DNA of 64,000 bases from Actinomycetota bacterium (GTDB lineage Bacteria; Actinomycetota; Thermoleophilia; BMS3ABIN01): assembly GCA_016235065.1 (NCBI GenBank), contig JACRMB010000007.1:124001-188000 (forward strand), in the 5' to 3' direction. This document shows positions 1-7,444 of this stretch, in pieces. Within the stretch, counting starts at the first letter, position 1, and the number at the start of each line of letters is the position of its first letter. The notes beneath the pieces are model-generated. The model did no database searches, was not told the origin of the DNA, and saw nothing but the letters and a program-made list of their open reading frames with translations. The position numbers and the translations under genes are program-made.

Positions 1-1
1 T

Positions 2-1468
2 CTGCGCGTTCGTCCCGGCGAAAAAGTACCTGTGGATGGTTCGGTTGTGGACGGGGAGAGCAACGTAGACGAATCCATGGTCACGGGCGAGCCGATCCCG
101 GTGGCGAAGGCGGCCGGCGATAGCCTCATCGGGGCTACGGTCAACGGTACCGGCAGTTTGTTGATGCGGGCCGAGAAAGTCGGTTCCGACACGCTGCTCG
201 CTCAAATCGTCCATATGGTGGCCGAAGCACAGCGGACGCGGGCGCCAATTCAAAAACTGGCCGATCTGGTTGCGGGTTATTTCGTGCCTGCCGTAGTCGG
301 GATCGCCGTCATCACGTTTATTATCTGGCTCGTGTGGGGCCCCGAACCGCGTCTGGCATATGCAGTAGTCAATGCCGTGGCCGTGCTGATCATTGCCTGC
401 CCATGTGCGCTGGGTCTGGCCACCCCTATTTCCATCATGGTGGGAACAGGGCGCGGCGCCATCGCCGGGGTTCTGATAAAAAACGCAGAGGCCCTGGAGA
501 TAATGGAAAAAGTTGACACGCTGGTTTTGGACAAGACCGGTACGCTTACCGAAGGAAAGCCCAGACTGGTTGCGGTGTGGGCAGAGCAAGGTTACGCGGA
601 GGAAGAAGTCTTACGCATGGCCGCCAGTATCGAACGCGCCAGCGAACATCCCCTGGCGGAGGCAATCGTAGCCGGCGCGGAGGAAAAGGGAGTGGTGCTC
701 GCCAATACCAGCAGATTCCAGTCGATTACCGGACAGGGTGTCATCGGCGAAGTTGAAGGGCATGCCGTGGCAGTGGGTAACGTCAAACTGCTGGAAGGTA
801 AAAATATCGATACGCGCGACCTGCCTCAACAGGCAAACGTACAACGCGCCAAGGGTAATACGGTTATGCTGATCGCCATCGATGGCGAGGCGGCAGGCCT
901 GATTGGCGTCGCTGATCCCATCAAGGATTCGACGCCGGAAGCCATCCGGGATCTGCATGCCGAGGGCATCAGGATCGTGATGCTTACCGGAGACAGTCAC
1001 ATCACTGCGAAAGCCGTTGCCGGCGAGTTGGGGATCGACCAGGTACATGCTGAAGTTCTGCCGGAACAAAAGGACGAATTTGTTAAACAGCTTCAGGCGG
1101 ATGGGCGCACTGTTGGCATGGCGGGCGATGGCATTAACGACGCACCGGCGCTGGCGCAGGCTCATGTTGGCATCGCGATGGGCACAGGCACCGATGTGGC
1201 AATGGAAAGCGCCGGTGTCACTCTGGTCAAAGGCGATTTGCGGGGGATCGTCAGGGCGCGGCGATTAAGCCGGGCCACAATGCGTAATATCCGGCAGAAT
1301 CTGTTCTTTGCTTTTATTTATAACTCAGCAGGCGTCCCGATTGCCGCAGGACTCTTGTACCCGTTCTTCGGATTGCTTTTGTCACCGATCATCGCCGCGG
1401 CGGCAATGAGCTTCAGCTCCGTTTCCGTGATAAGCAATTCTCTCAGACTAAAACGCGTGCGATTATAA
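2..1468 (+). CDS. copA: Copper-translocating P1B-type ATPase, C-terminal part (5' end outside window)
   Basis: Pumps monovalent copper (possibly silver) out of the cytoplasm at the cost of ATP, in the cytoplasmic membrane. The frame is open from base 2, so the true start lies upstream and about 488 residues are visible. In order: actuator-domain TGE (about residue 29), the metal-path CPC in a transmembrane helix ([13 protein letters not shown], about 132), the phosphorylation motif DKTGTLTEG (about 177), the nucleotide-domain SEHPLAEA, the hinge LTGDS and [10 protein letters not shown] (about 375). It ends with the last helix pair that normally carries P1B metal ligands. CPC is typical of Cu+/Ag+ pumps (P1B-1) and argues against the Zn/Cd type. 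The N-terminal heavy-metal-binding domain, if any, is not in view. No regulator is visible downstream. Confidence 0.95.
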   Translation: MRVRPGEKVPVDGSVVDGESNVDESMVTGEPIPVAKAAGDSLIGATVNGTGSLLMRAEKVGSDTLLAQIVHMVAEAQRTRAPIQKLADLVAGYFVPAVVGIAVITFIIWLVWGPEPRLAYAVVNAVAVLIIACPCALGLATPISIMVGTGRGAIAGVLIKNAEALEIMEKVDTLVLDKTGTLTEGKPRLVAVWAEQGYAEEEVLRMAASIERASEHPLAEAIVAGAEEKGVVLANTSRFQSITGQGVIGEVEGHAVAVGNVKLLEGKNIDTRDLPQQANVQRAKGNTVMLIAIDGEAAGLIGVADPIKDSTPEAIRDLHAEGIRIVMLTGDSHITAKAVAGELGIDQVHAEVLPEQKDEFVKQLQADGRTVGMAGDGINDAPALAQAHVGIAMGTGTDVAMESAGVTLVKGDLRGIVRARRLSRATMRNIRQNLFFAFIYNSAGVPIAAGLLYPFFGLLLSPIIAAAAMSFSSVSVISNSLRLKRVRL

Positions 1469-1545
1469 GACGCGAAAAACAACATTCGATGATCGAAAGC
1501 GATCCAGGCGCCATAAGCATCCACCAGGTAGCAAGAGAAAAGATT

Positions 1546-1656
1546 ATGAAAATAATATGTTACCTGTCTCCAGGTTGCGGTTCTGAAGATGAATTAAGGA
1601 CAAATATCGGCCTCGCATTGGAGGCTGAAAAAAAAGGGCACGCGGTTTCAAGCTGA
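1546..1656 (+). CDS. 36-codon ORF, possible truncated gene
   Basis: A short reading frame starting ATG (MKIICYLSPGCGSEDELRTN...) that stops after 36 codons. Its beginning looks like a real protein N-terminus: a beta-strand, then a Ser-Pro-Gly-Cys-Gly-Ser loop and an amphipathic helix, as in small thioredoxin-like proteins. It ends abruptly at TGA, and only a weak purine stretch precedes the ATG. It may be the remnant of a longer gene cut by a point mutation or deletion, or a chance ORF. The surrounding 1469-1924 region has no other coding signal that I can support. Confidence 0.3.
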   Translation: MKIICYLSPGCGSEDELRTNIGLALEAEKKGHAVSS

Positions 1657-1790
1657 TCCCGAAGCCCATGGATTCTTGACTACCACTTCGAGAATGACCA
1701 AGAATTTTATCGCCTAGTTCGATTCCCGCAGCCAACTTACCTTTGTTCATAGTGTTTCCGAAGGTGAGATATTTGAAAATGCATAAAAAA

Positions 1791-1829
1791 TTTACATAAG
1801 GATCGACATGAACTATAGTCCTATATAGT
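1791..1829 (+). promoter_or_regulatory. Promoter with overlapping inverted repeat (likely MarR operator)
   Basis: TTTACA at 1791-1796 and TATAGT at 1814-1819 are separated by exactly 17 bases, a good housekeeping-sigma promoter. An inverted repeat, ACTATA at 1812-1817 and TATAGT at 1824-1829 with a 6-base spacer, covers the -10 box and the predicted start point (about 1826). The operon it serves encodes a MarR regulator at 2395, so autorepression from this site is the simplest reading (inference). Confidence 0.6.
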
Positions 1830-1924
1830 ACTTTACCTTATAGAACTTTCAAGACGGCGGGAAGAAATAATTATTTGCAATGGGAAAGGATCGCAAATCA
1901 ATTATTAGCTCAAGGAGCTTGGTT

Positions 1925-2398
1925 ATGAACGAGACGATCGCACTTCAGAGGAGTTTGGACTTGCTCGAGAATGCGAAAGCGGCAATCCTGACCACAATAG
2001 ATCTTAATGGATTCCCGCAGACCCGCGCCATGTTTAATCTTCGCCGAGCAGATCAGTTTCCAGAAATGAGAGATCTGTTTCAAAAAAACAGGCGGGCATT
2101 CGAGGTCTTTTTTACGACTAACACTTCTTCCACAAAAGTCTCGCACCTTATTGAGAATCCAAAAGCCTCTGTCTATTATTGTAGGCCTTCGGAATTCCGA
2201 GGCCTTATGCTCAGCGGCGAAATTGACATCGTAACGGATAAACTGATTCGGGAAGCAATCTGGCAAGAAGGATGGGAGATGTACTATCCGGGTGGTCCCA
2301 ATGACCCCGATCACACTGTGCTTCACCTGCGCCCATCTATTGCCAAATATTATCACCAGCTGAGTCGGTTTACGTTCGACTTGAGAGAGATGAAATGA
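1925..2398 (+). CDS. Pyridoxamine 5'-phosphate oxidase-family (FMN split-barrel) protein
   Basis: A 157-residue protein of the flavin-binding split beta-barrel family, like the general stress protein 26 group. The N-terminal half (LENAKAAILTTIDLNGFPQTRAM) is the usual first strands, and TSSTKVSHLIENPKASVYYC is the usual second motif. Such proteins bind FMN, F420 or heme; the substrate cannot be read here. An in-frame ATG exists 45 bases further up, but AAGGAG at 1912-1917 is correctly spaced for the ATG at 1925. The stop overlaps the next start (ATGA), so it is translationally coupled to the MarR regulator, which suggests induction by an aromatic or oxidative signal. Confidence 0.85.
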   Translation: MNETIALQRSLDLLENAKAAILTTIDLNGFPQTRAMFNLRRADQFPEMRDLFQKNRRAFEVFFTTNTSSTKVSHLIENPKASVYYCRPSEFRGLMLSGEIDIVTDKLIREAIWQEGWEMYYPGGPNDPDHTVLHLRPSIAKYYHQLSRFTFDLREMK

Positions 2399-2856
2399 AA
2401 AAAATGCATCAAGGTGGTTTTTTAATCGCCAAGATTCACCAGGCCGCTGGCAGGATATTTTCCAAGAAACTGAAGGCGTACAAAATCAATCAGATCAATC
2501 CGGCTCAAGGAAGGATATTATTTGTCCTCTGGCAGGATAATAATATTTCGATCCAGGAGCTGGCGAGGAAGACTTCTCTAAGTAAGTCATCTTTAACCAG
2601 CATGTTGGACAGGCTGGAAGAAGCAGGACAGATCAGGCGCATTCCTTCTGATGAAGACCGACGGAAAATCGTGATCCAGCTAACGAACGAAGATCAAAAA
2701 ATGTTCGACTCCTACACAAAAGTTTCCAAAGAAATGTCAGAGCTATTCTACAAAGGGTTTTCATCTGACGAGATAAAACGATTTGAAGGTAGCCTCGCAC
2801 TTATCCTCAGTAATCTTGAGAATGCGGAACATCAATCATCAGGCGTGAATGATTAG
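2395..2856 (+). CDS. MarR-family transcriptional regulator
   Basis: A 153-residue winged-helix repressor. Residues about 35-110 hold the MarR fold: QGRILFVLWQDNNISIQELARKT, the recognition helix SKSSLTSMLDRLEEAGQI and the wing RIPSDEDRRKIVIQLT. Flanking helices form the dimer interface. It overlaps the preceding flavin-protein gene by 4 bases (ATGA), so the two form one operon. The inverted repeat over the operon promoter at 1812-1829 is a natural target. The ligand is unknown. Confidence 0.9.
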   Translation: MKKMHQGGFLIAKIHQAAGRIFSKKLKAYKINQINPAQGRILFVLWQDNNISIQELARKTSLSKSSLTSMLDRLEEAGQIRRIPSDEDRRKIVIQLTNEDQKMFDSYTKVSKEMSELFYKGFSSDEIKRFEGSLALILSNLENAEHQSSGVND

Positions 2857-2872
2857 TGGTGGTTAATAATCA

Positions 2873-3157
2873 TCATTGAACCCGATCTTCGAAAGGGACG
2901 TCGGGATAAAGGCGGGCAGTCTCGTCCACGACCAGGCCGGATCTGACCAGGGGATCATCCTTTATAAGATCCTCTGCCTCAGACAGGTTCTTTGCTTTTA
3001 TGACTGCCATTCCGCCTGTCTCGCCCCATTTGCCAGCCTGTACGATTTTTCCTTCTTCTATCTGCCTCTGCGTCCATTCGATATGTTCGCCGATCACTCT
3101 GCCGATGTCTGATGTCGAAATGTCCTGCCTGATTCGATTTATCGAAAGAAAATACAT
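2873..3157 (-). CDS. YciI-like (dimeric alpha+beta barrel) protein
   Basis: A 94-residue protein of the YCII-related family. Visible hallmarks are the N-terminal strand YFLSINRIR, a central helix (EHIEWTQRQIEEGKIVQAGKW), GGMAVIKAKNLSEAEDLIKDDPLVRSGL and a C-terminal strand. Most family members lack a known reaction; some are dehydrochlorinases or muconolactone-isomerase-like. It is the second gene of a minus-strand pair, 8 bases after a MarR regulator, so it is probably the enzyme whose expression that regulator controls. Confidence 0.85.
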   Translation of the reverse strand: MYFLSINRIRQDISTSDIGRVIGEHIEWTQRQIEEGKIVQAGKWGETGGMAVIKAKNLSEAEDLIKDDPLVRSGLVVDETARLYPDVPFEDRVQ

Positions 3158-3165
3158 GCAGCCTC

Positions 3166-3597
3166 CTATCTATCGTTGTGTGCCAAGGCGGTAAGCTTCT
3201 CCAGGCTGGTGGCTATTCGCTCGATCTCGGCTTTTGAGAGTGAATCGAGCCAAGCCATGTTCCATTGATTCAAACTGTCCATGCCCAGCCGGATGACTTC
3301 TTGACCCTTTTTGCTGAGGGAGACAGGGGTTACCCTGTTGTCATCTGAATCGACCTCCCTTCTGACCAGTCCCAGGCGTTCGAGCTTCGCGACGATCTTT
3401 GAAATATTTGATTTCTGGAAGAGAAGCGCGGAACAAAGGTCTTTCTGGTTGATCGGCCCCCTCTCCCCGATTTCCTTCAGGACTACGAACTGCTGCTGGT
3501 TGATACCAAAGTCGACCAACGCCCTGCCAGCCTGCCTTTGGAGGAAGGCGCCCAGAAGCAATAACCCTTTGACAATGTCTATTCCCTGCGGCTCCAT
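3166..3597 (-). CDS. MarR-family transcriptional regulator
   Basis: A 143-residue winged-helix regulator: GINQQQFVVLKEIGERGPINQKDLCSAL, recognition helix QKSNISKIVAKLERLGLV and wing RREVDSDDNRVTPVSL. It is different in sequence from the MarR at 2395. It is first in the operon with the YciI-like gene. The ATG at 3597 has no Shine-Dalgarno sequence, but a -10 hexamer ends exactly 6 bases before it, so the transcript is probably leaderless. A strong palindrome lies in the same promoter and between this gene and the divergent gene that begins near 3693. Confidence 0.9.
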   Translation of the reverse strand: MEPQGIDIVKGLLLLGAFLQRQAGRALVDFGINQQQFVVLKEIGERGPINQKDLCSALLFQKSNISKIVAKLERLGLVRREVDSDDNRVTPVSLSKKGQEVIRLGMDSLNQWNMAWLDSLSKAEIERIATSLEKLTALAHNDR

Positions 3598-3603
3598 GAG
3601 GTT

Positions 3604-3639
3604 ATATTAAGTGATAATAGTTTCCATGGCAACTATTAT
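3604..3639 (-). promoter_or_regulatory. Leaderless marR promoter with embedded palindromic operator
   Basis: On the minus strand, TTGCCA (3632-3627) and TAATAT (3609-3604) are 17 bases apart, and 6 bases separate the -10 from the ATG at 3597, which puts the start point on the A of the ATG. A near-perfect 26-base palindrome at 3614-3639 (arms ATAATAGTT and AACTATTAT around TCCATGGC) covers the -35 box and spacer. Its symmetry and its place in front of a MarR gene make it a probable autoregulatory operator, and it could also control the divergent plus-strand gene. Confidence 0.65.
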
Positions 3640-3692
3640 ATTGTGAATCGTGACAAGTGGATTGTGATTGGAGTGGTTCGTGATTCCATGGC

Positions 3693-4883
3693 GTGTGTGA
3701 TGTCGCATTGTTGGACTCCAGACTGGAACACGGAGATAATGATTACGTGCTTAATGGGCACACGCACTATTCAGGGCAAACGAATATAGCAAAAAATAGG
3801 ACACAAGCAGTTTGTGATGAAATCATGAAGCTGGAATCCAAGAATATTGAAGCTTACCTGGTCTCGGATGAGATCGTGGACTGGGAGACTCCTGAGGTTT
3901 GTGAGAAAGCTCTCGAACTCACGCAGACGATATCCCGGGATATCGATAAGGCCCGCGTCCTGTATGAATGGGTAAGGGATAAAATCCCCCACTCAAATGA
4001 TGCTGATCTGGATATAGTTACATGTTCGGCGAGCGAAGTGCTGAAGCATGGGACGGGGGTCTGCTTTTCAAAGAGCCATCTCCTGGCGGCTTTTCTGCGG
4101 GCAGTCAGCATCCCCGCCGGTTTTTGTTACCAGGTGCTGCGGTTCGATCCGCCTGCCAATAATAATCTCGTATTGCACGGATTAAATGGTGTATATCTTT
4201 CGGGCATAGACAGATGGATTCGGGTAGACGCGCGAGGCAACACAGGCGGAGTCGATGCACAGTTTAATATCGATAACGAGCAGCTCGCATTTTATATGGA
4301 CGCTCGATACGGAGAATTTATGTACGAAACCATCTTCACTTCGCCCGTGAGTAATATAGTTGACAGGCTGAATAAATATGAAAGCAGGAGAGATTTGTGG
4401 CTGGATCTGCCAAAAGGAATAATAGAAATCGAAGCCGCGACAGAAAATGATATAGAACGAATACTGCACTTGCAGAAGAAGGCGTTCCATGCCCAGGCGC
4501 TGATCTACAATGACTTCAGTCTTCCGCCACTCACGCAGACAGTCGAAGACCTTGAGGAGGAATTCAGGGAAAAAGCGATTTATAAAGTGGAGCAGGACGG
4601 TAAGATCATAGCGAGCATAAGGTGCTTCATCAAGGACGATACCCTCTATATAGAGAAGCTCGTCGTAGAGCCTGACTTTCAGGACAGAGGCATCGGAACA
4701 GAGATCATGACTGAGATCGAAAGAAGATATTCGTCCTCCGTGAATCGATATGCATTATTCACTGGGCACAGGAGCATAAAGAGCCTTCACCTGTACAAAA
4801 AACTGAATTACAGGGAAATAAGGCAGGAAACAATAAGTGAAGACCTGAAGCTGATCTATATGGAAAAAGACGTAGAAGCGTAG
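3693..4883 (+). CDS. Transglutaminase-like / GNAT acetyltransferase fusion protein
   Basis: A 396-residue two-domain protein. Residues about 45-240 are a transglutaminase-like (papain-fold) domain: catalytic Cys in GTGVCFSKSHLLAAFLR, His in NLVLHGLNG and Asp in WIRVDARGN. Residues about 250-396 are a GNAT N-acetyltransferase domain, with the acetyl-CoA loop VVEPDFQDRGIGTEIM and a typical C-terminal Y-K-K-L-N-Y-R-E ending. Either domain alone is common; joined, they could process and then acetylate a peptide or amine, but the substrate is unknown. The start is uncertain: GTG at 3693 has only a weak GGAG upstream, and ATG at 3825 (MKLESKNIE) begins nearer the conserved part. It is divergent from the marR-yciI pair and may share its operator. 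Confidence 0.8.
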   Translation: MCDVALLDSRLEHGDNDYVLNGHTHYSGQTNIAKNRTQAVCDEIMKLESKNIEAYLVSDEIVDWETPEVCEKALELTQTISRDIDKARVLYEWVRDKIPHSNDADLDIVTCSASEVLKHGTGVCFSKSHLLAAFLRAVSIPAGFCYQVLRFDPPANNNLVLHGLNGVYLSGIDRWIRVDARGNTGGVDAQFNIDNEQLAFYMDARYGEFMYETIFTSPVSNIVDRLNKYESRRDLWLDLPKGIIEIEAATENDIERILHLQKKAFHAQALIYNDFSLPPLTQTVEDLEEEFREKAIYKVEQDGKIIASIRCFIKDDTLYIEKLVVEPDFQDRGIGTEIMTEIERRYSSSVNRYALFTGHRSIKSLHLYKKLNYREIRQETISEDLKLIYMEKDVEA

Positions 4884-4926
4884 AAGCAGGTCAGCTCTAA
4901 CCACCTGGCAGGCGGAGGCACTGGCA

Positions 4927-6009
4927 TTGCCTGAATCAAATCTACTGGAGGAACTCGGCTTCTCCCCACGCTGGCGGGCGCTTTTTGAGCCGTATGCCGC
5001 CGCGGGCCTAACGGCCGCCCGCGTCATCCGCAGTGACCGTGGCGGAGCGCTGGTAATGGCTGGGGCAGGTGTTATCCGCGCGAAGTTCGCCGTACATCTG
5101 ATGAAGGCCTCCTCCGGGACGGCTGACCGGCCTGTTGCCGGTGACTGGGTGGCTGTGCTGACCGCTGACGACCTCGATGTCCCTCTGGTCGACGCGGTAA
5201 TGGAACGCGCCAGCGCCATCATCCGCGCCGATCCCGGCAGGAACGAGATCCAGGTGCTGGCCGCCAACATCGATACTGTGTTCGTGATACACCCCATCGC
5301 CGAGCAGCCCAACCTCCGCCGTATCGAACGCGAGCTATCCCTGGCATGGGACTCGGGCGCCACTCCCGTGGTAGTACTCACAAAAGCGGATCTTTCCATT
5401 GACCCGGATGCGGCGCGCGCAGCCGTCAAATCAATCGCGCCCGATACGGACGTGCTCATCATGAATGCGCTTGATGTCGGCAGCGTTCAACAGCTCCTCG
5501 CATACATCTCGGGTCATCGTACCGCAGTCCTGGTCGGCCCTTCGGGCGCCGGGAAGTCCACGCTCATCAATGTGCTTCTGGGTGAGAAGCGGCAGGAGAC
5601 CTGTGAGGTGCGAGTAAACGACGGCCGTGGCCGGCACACGACAGTGTCTCGCGAGCTGATCCAGATGCCGGGTGGCGGCATGCTCATCGACACTCCGGGG
5701 CTGCGGTCGCTGGGGCTGACCGGATCAGAGGAGGGAATCTCCTCAGCTTTCCCGGATATTGAGCAGCTGGCAGAAGCTTGCCGCTTCCGGGACTGCACCC
5801 ACAATGAGGAGCCGGGCTGCGCGGTTCGTTCGGCTGTCGAGTCGGGAGCGCTGCAGCCGGCCCGCCTGGCCAGCTACCACAAACTCAAGCGCGAAGCTCA
5901 GGACGTTGCGACGAAGAAAGTCGTTCGCCTTCGTGAGGAGGAAGCCCGAAAGTCGAAGGTCAGCAAGAAGGCGGCTAAAGAGCATCGCAATCGGGGTGGC
6001 CGCGGCTGA
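4927..6009 (+). CDS. rsgA: Ribosome small-subunit-dependent GTPase A
   Basis: A 360-residue circularly permuted GTPase that helps late maturation of the 30S subunit. Order of parts: N-terminal OB-fold (about 30-100), then the permuted G motifs: G4 TKAD (about 157), G1 GPSGAGKST (about 204), G3 DTPGLRS (about 254), and a C-terminal zinc knuckle CRFRDCTHNEEPGC with Cys-Cys-His-Cys ligands. The C-terminus is a basic tail. The start is TTG at 4927, chosen because GGAGG at 4914-4918 is well placed and the protein then begins like family members. It is followed 85 bases later by a DUF2703 gene on the same strand. Confidence 0.96.
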   Translation: MPESNLLEELGFSPRWRALFEPYAAAGLTAARVIRSDRGGALVMAGAGVIRAKFAVHLMKASSGTADRPVAGDWVAVLTADDLDVPLVDAVMERASAIIRADPGRNEIQVLAANIDTVFVIHPIAEQPNLRRIERELSLAWDSGATPVVVLTKADLSIDPDAARAAVKSIAPDTDVLIMNALDVGSVQQLLAYISGHRTAVLVGPSGAGKSTLINVLLGEKRQETCEVRVNDGRGRHTTVSRELIQMPGGGMLIDTPGLRSLGLTGSEEGISSAFPDIEQLAEACRFRDCTHNEEPGCAVRSAVESGALQPARLASYHKLKREAQDVATKKVVRLREEEARKSKVSKKAAKEHRNRGGRG

Positions 6010-6094
6010 GCGGCAGAGCCAGCTGGGAGTGTGTTGAAAATCTCTGATCGGGCAGAACAGCTGAGAGGCCAGAAAGCGATGAGGGGAGCAGATC

Positions 6095-6487
6095 ATGAGA
6101 ACATTACCGATTATCTGGCAGAGGCTGGTGAGTCCGGAAGGGCAGACCTGTGATCGCTGCGGGGTCACTTATGAGGCTCTGCTGAAGGCTGTTGCCAAGC
6201 TGGAAGCCGCCCTGGCTCCGCTCGGCATGGTACCGTCGCTCGAAACGAAAGAGATATACGAGGAATCCTTCCGCGGTGATCCCGCCTCGTCAAACAGGAT
6301 CTGGATTGCGGGAAGGCCCCTGGAAGAATGGCTCGGCGCAGAGGTGGGAAGCAGCCGGTGCTGTTCGGTCTGCGGGGAATCCGAATGTCGTACTGTAGAG
6401 GTAAGCGGAGCCGTATTCGAGGCTGTTCCGGAAGAACTGATCCTGAAGGCGGCGCTTATCGCCGCTGCGAACGAACTCGGCCGATGA
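6095..6487 (+). CDS. DUF2703-family protein
   Basis: A 130-residue protein that resembles the DUF2703 family, small proteins often found near metal or arsenic genes in anaerobes. Visible features are an early CxxC (GQTCDRCGVTYEAL), a helix-rich middle, a segment NRIWIAGRPLEEWLGAEVGSSRCCSVCG with a second Cys cluster (CCSVCGESEC), and a C-terminal helix. The paired cysteines suggest metal or thiol chemistry (inference). No function is established for the family. It lies near the arsR-arsC-hgcAB operon but on the opposite strand. Confidence 0.7.
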   Translation: MRTLPIIWQRLVSPEGQTCDRCGVTYEALLKAVAKLEAALAPLGMVPSLETKEIYEESFRGDPASSNRIWIAGRPLEEWLGAEVGSSRCCSVCGESECRTVEVSGAVFEAVPEELILKAALIAAANELGR

Positions 6488-6546
6488 GCCCGCTGCGATT
6501 GTGAGCTATCAGGGGGAATGCGCCGCCAGGCGCTGACAGTACCTAC

Positions 6547-6630
6547 CTTCACAAACCTTACAAACCAGCCAGAATCTTCACGAAGACCTTACATTTCCTT
6601 CAGCATATCTTCATATATGAAGGTGATAAT
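6547..6630 (+). promoter_or_regulatory. Direct repeats and weak promoter upstream of small secreted protein
   Basis: Repeated CTTCAC/CTTACA boxes occur at 6547, 6557, 6576, 6588 and 6598 (CTTCAG), with spacings of about one helical turn, followed by a 14-base palindrome (CTTCATATATGAAG, 6609-6622) and a GATAAT -10-like box at 6625-6630 that has no good -35. Tandem boxes one turn apart replacing a -35 are typical of OmpR/PhoB-type response-regulator activation. This is an inference from spacing only. Confidence 0.4.
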
Positions 6631-6681
6631 GGGCTTGAATCAGAAAGTAAACGACATTCAAGACCAAGGGAGGTGTAACAA

Positions 6682-7023
6682 ATGTCCAAGCTGATACTTA
6701 TCATTCTGGTAGTCGCGGCAGTATCTCTTATGGGAGCTTCTGTGGTCTTCGCCCAGGACGGTACTCAGACTACGCCAGGAGCCGGCATCGGAAACATGGG
6801 TGCGATCTGTCCCAATGGCGGCACCGGTCCGAACGGCGCGATCGGCAACATCGAGCAGATGCAGGAGAGGCACGCTGCCATGACTCCGAACGTTCCCGCA
6901 GAGATGCAGGAAAGGCACGCCGCGATGGGCGAAGCACTCGCCAGCGGAGACACGGAACGGATCCAGCAGCTGCGTAGCGAGATGCATGCAAACGGAGGCT
7001 GCCAGAACCGTAACGCCCAGTAG
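6682..7023 (+). CDS. Small secreted or membrane-anchored Met/Gln-rich protein
   Basis: A 113-residue protein not recognised from any family. Residues 1-25 form a clear signal peptide or anchor (MSKLILIILVVAAVSLMGASVVFAQD). The mature part is rich in Gly, Asn and Gln, then has two copies of the motif EMQERHAAM (about residues 57-67 and 74-83) in a probable helix, ending with a Cys-containing tail. The short repeated Glu/Gln/Met/His helix loosely recalls periplasmic metal- or stress-sensing proteins such as the Spy/CpxP group, but the similarity is weak. GGAGG lies upstream of the ATG (6670s). Direct repeats upstream suggest control by a two-component system. Confidence 0.65.
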   Translation: MSKLILIILVVAAVSLMGASVVFAQDGTQTTPGAGIGNMGAICPNGGTGPNGAIGNIEQMQERHAAMTPNVPAEMQERHAAMGEALASGDTERIQQLRSEMHANGGCQNRNAQ

Positions 7024-7092
7024 CAGAACGCAGTAAGGCGCAGCTCGTGACTTCAAAAAGTCCACATGGCTACGCCGTATAAGCTGAATATC

Positions 7093-7130
7093 ACAGGCAC
7101 CTCGGGCCATGCGATTCCCGAGGTGCCTGT
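7093..7130. terminator. Stem-loop between convergent genes
   Basis: A perfect 14-base inverted repeat (7093-7106 with 7117-7130, 10-base loop) lies between the ends of the small secreted gene and hgcB. There is no long T run on either side, so it is a likely but not classic bidirectional terminator or 3'-end protecting hairpin. Confidence 0.55.
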
Positions 7131-7147
7131 TGTATGAAGTCAATGCT

Positions 7148-7444
7148 TCAACAGCAGCTGCTGGAGCTGCCACCGCCGTCGCAACCGCAGACAGGTTCGC
7201 CACCGGTCAGCATCCCCGTGATGATCGCGGCTGCGCAGCCGACGCCGGAATCCACGCTGATCGCGCCATACTCGCAGTTCAACGAGCAGGCGCCGCATTC
7301 CATGCAGCGGTCCCTGTCCGTGATCCGGGCCCGTTTTTCTTCCATGACAAAAACGCCATGCGGACAGACTTCGACGCACCTGCCGCAGCCGGTGCACTTT
7401 TCAACGTCGTACTCCAGCGTCGTGACATTTGCCAGGTATCTCAT
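7148..7444 (-). CDS. hgcB: HgcB, ferredoxin partner of mercury methylation
   Basis: HgcB is a small 2[4Fe-4S] ferredoxin thought to reduce the corrinoid of HgcA and hand it Hg(II). This 98-residue protein has the family pattern throughout: C17-x2-C20-x2-C23-x3-C27 followed by PHGVF, then C47-x2-C50-x2-C53-x3-C57, the lone Cys in GVGCAAAII (C70), and a final vicinal pair C97-C98 that in studied HgcB proteins binds mercury. It also has a CGC at 86-88. The ATG at 7444 is preferred over one 12 bases upstream because GGGGAG is well spaced before it, and it overlaps the hgcA stop by 4 bases (ATGA), which couples their translation. Confidence 0.93.
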   Translation of the reverse strand: MRYLANVTTLEYDVEKCTGCGRCVEVCPHGVFVMEEKRARITDRDRCMECGACSLNCEYGAISVDSGVGCAAAIITGMLTGGEPVCGCDGGGSSSSCC

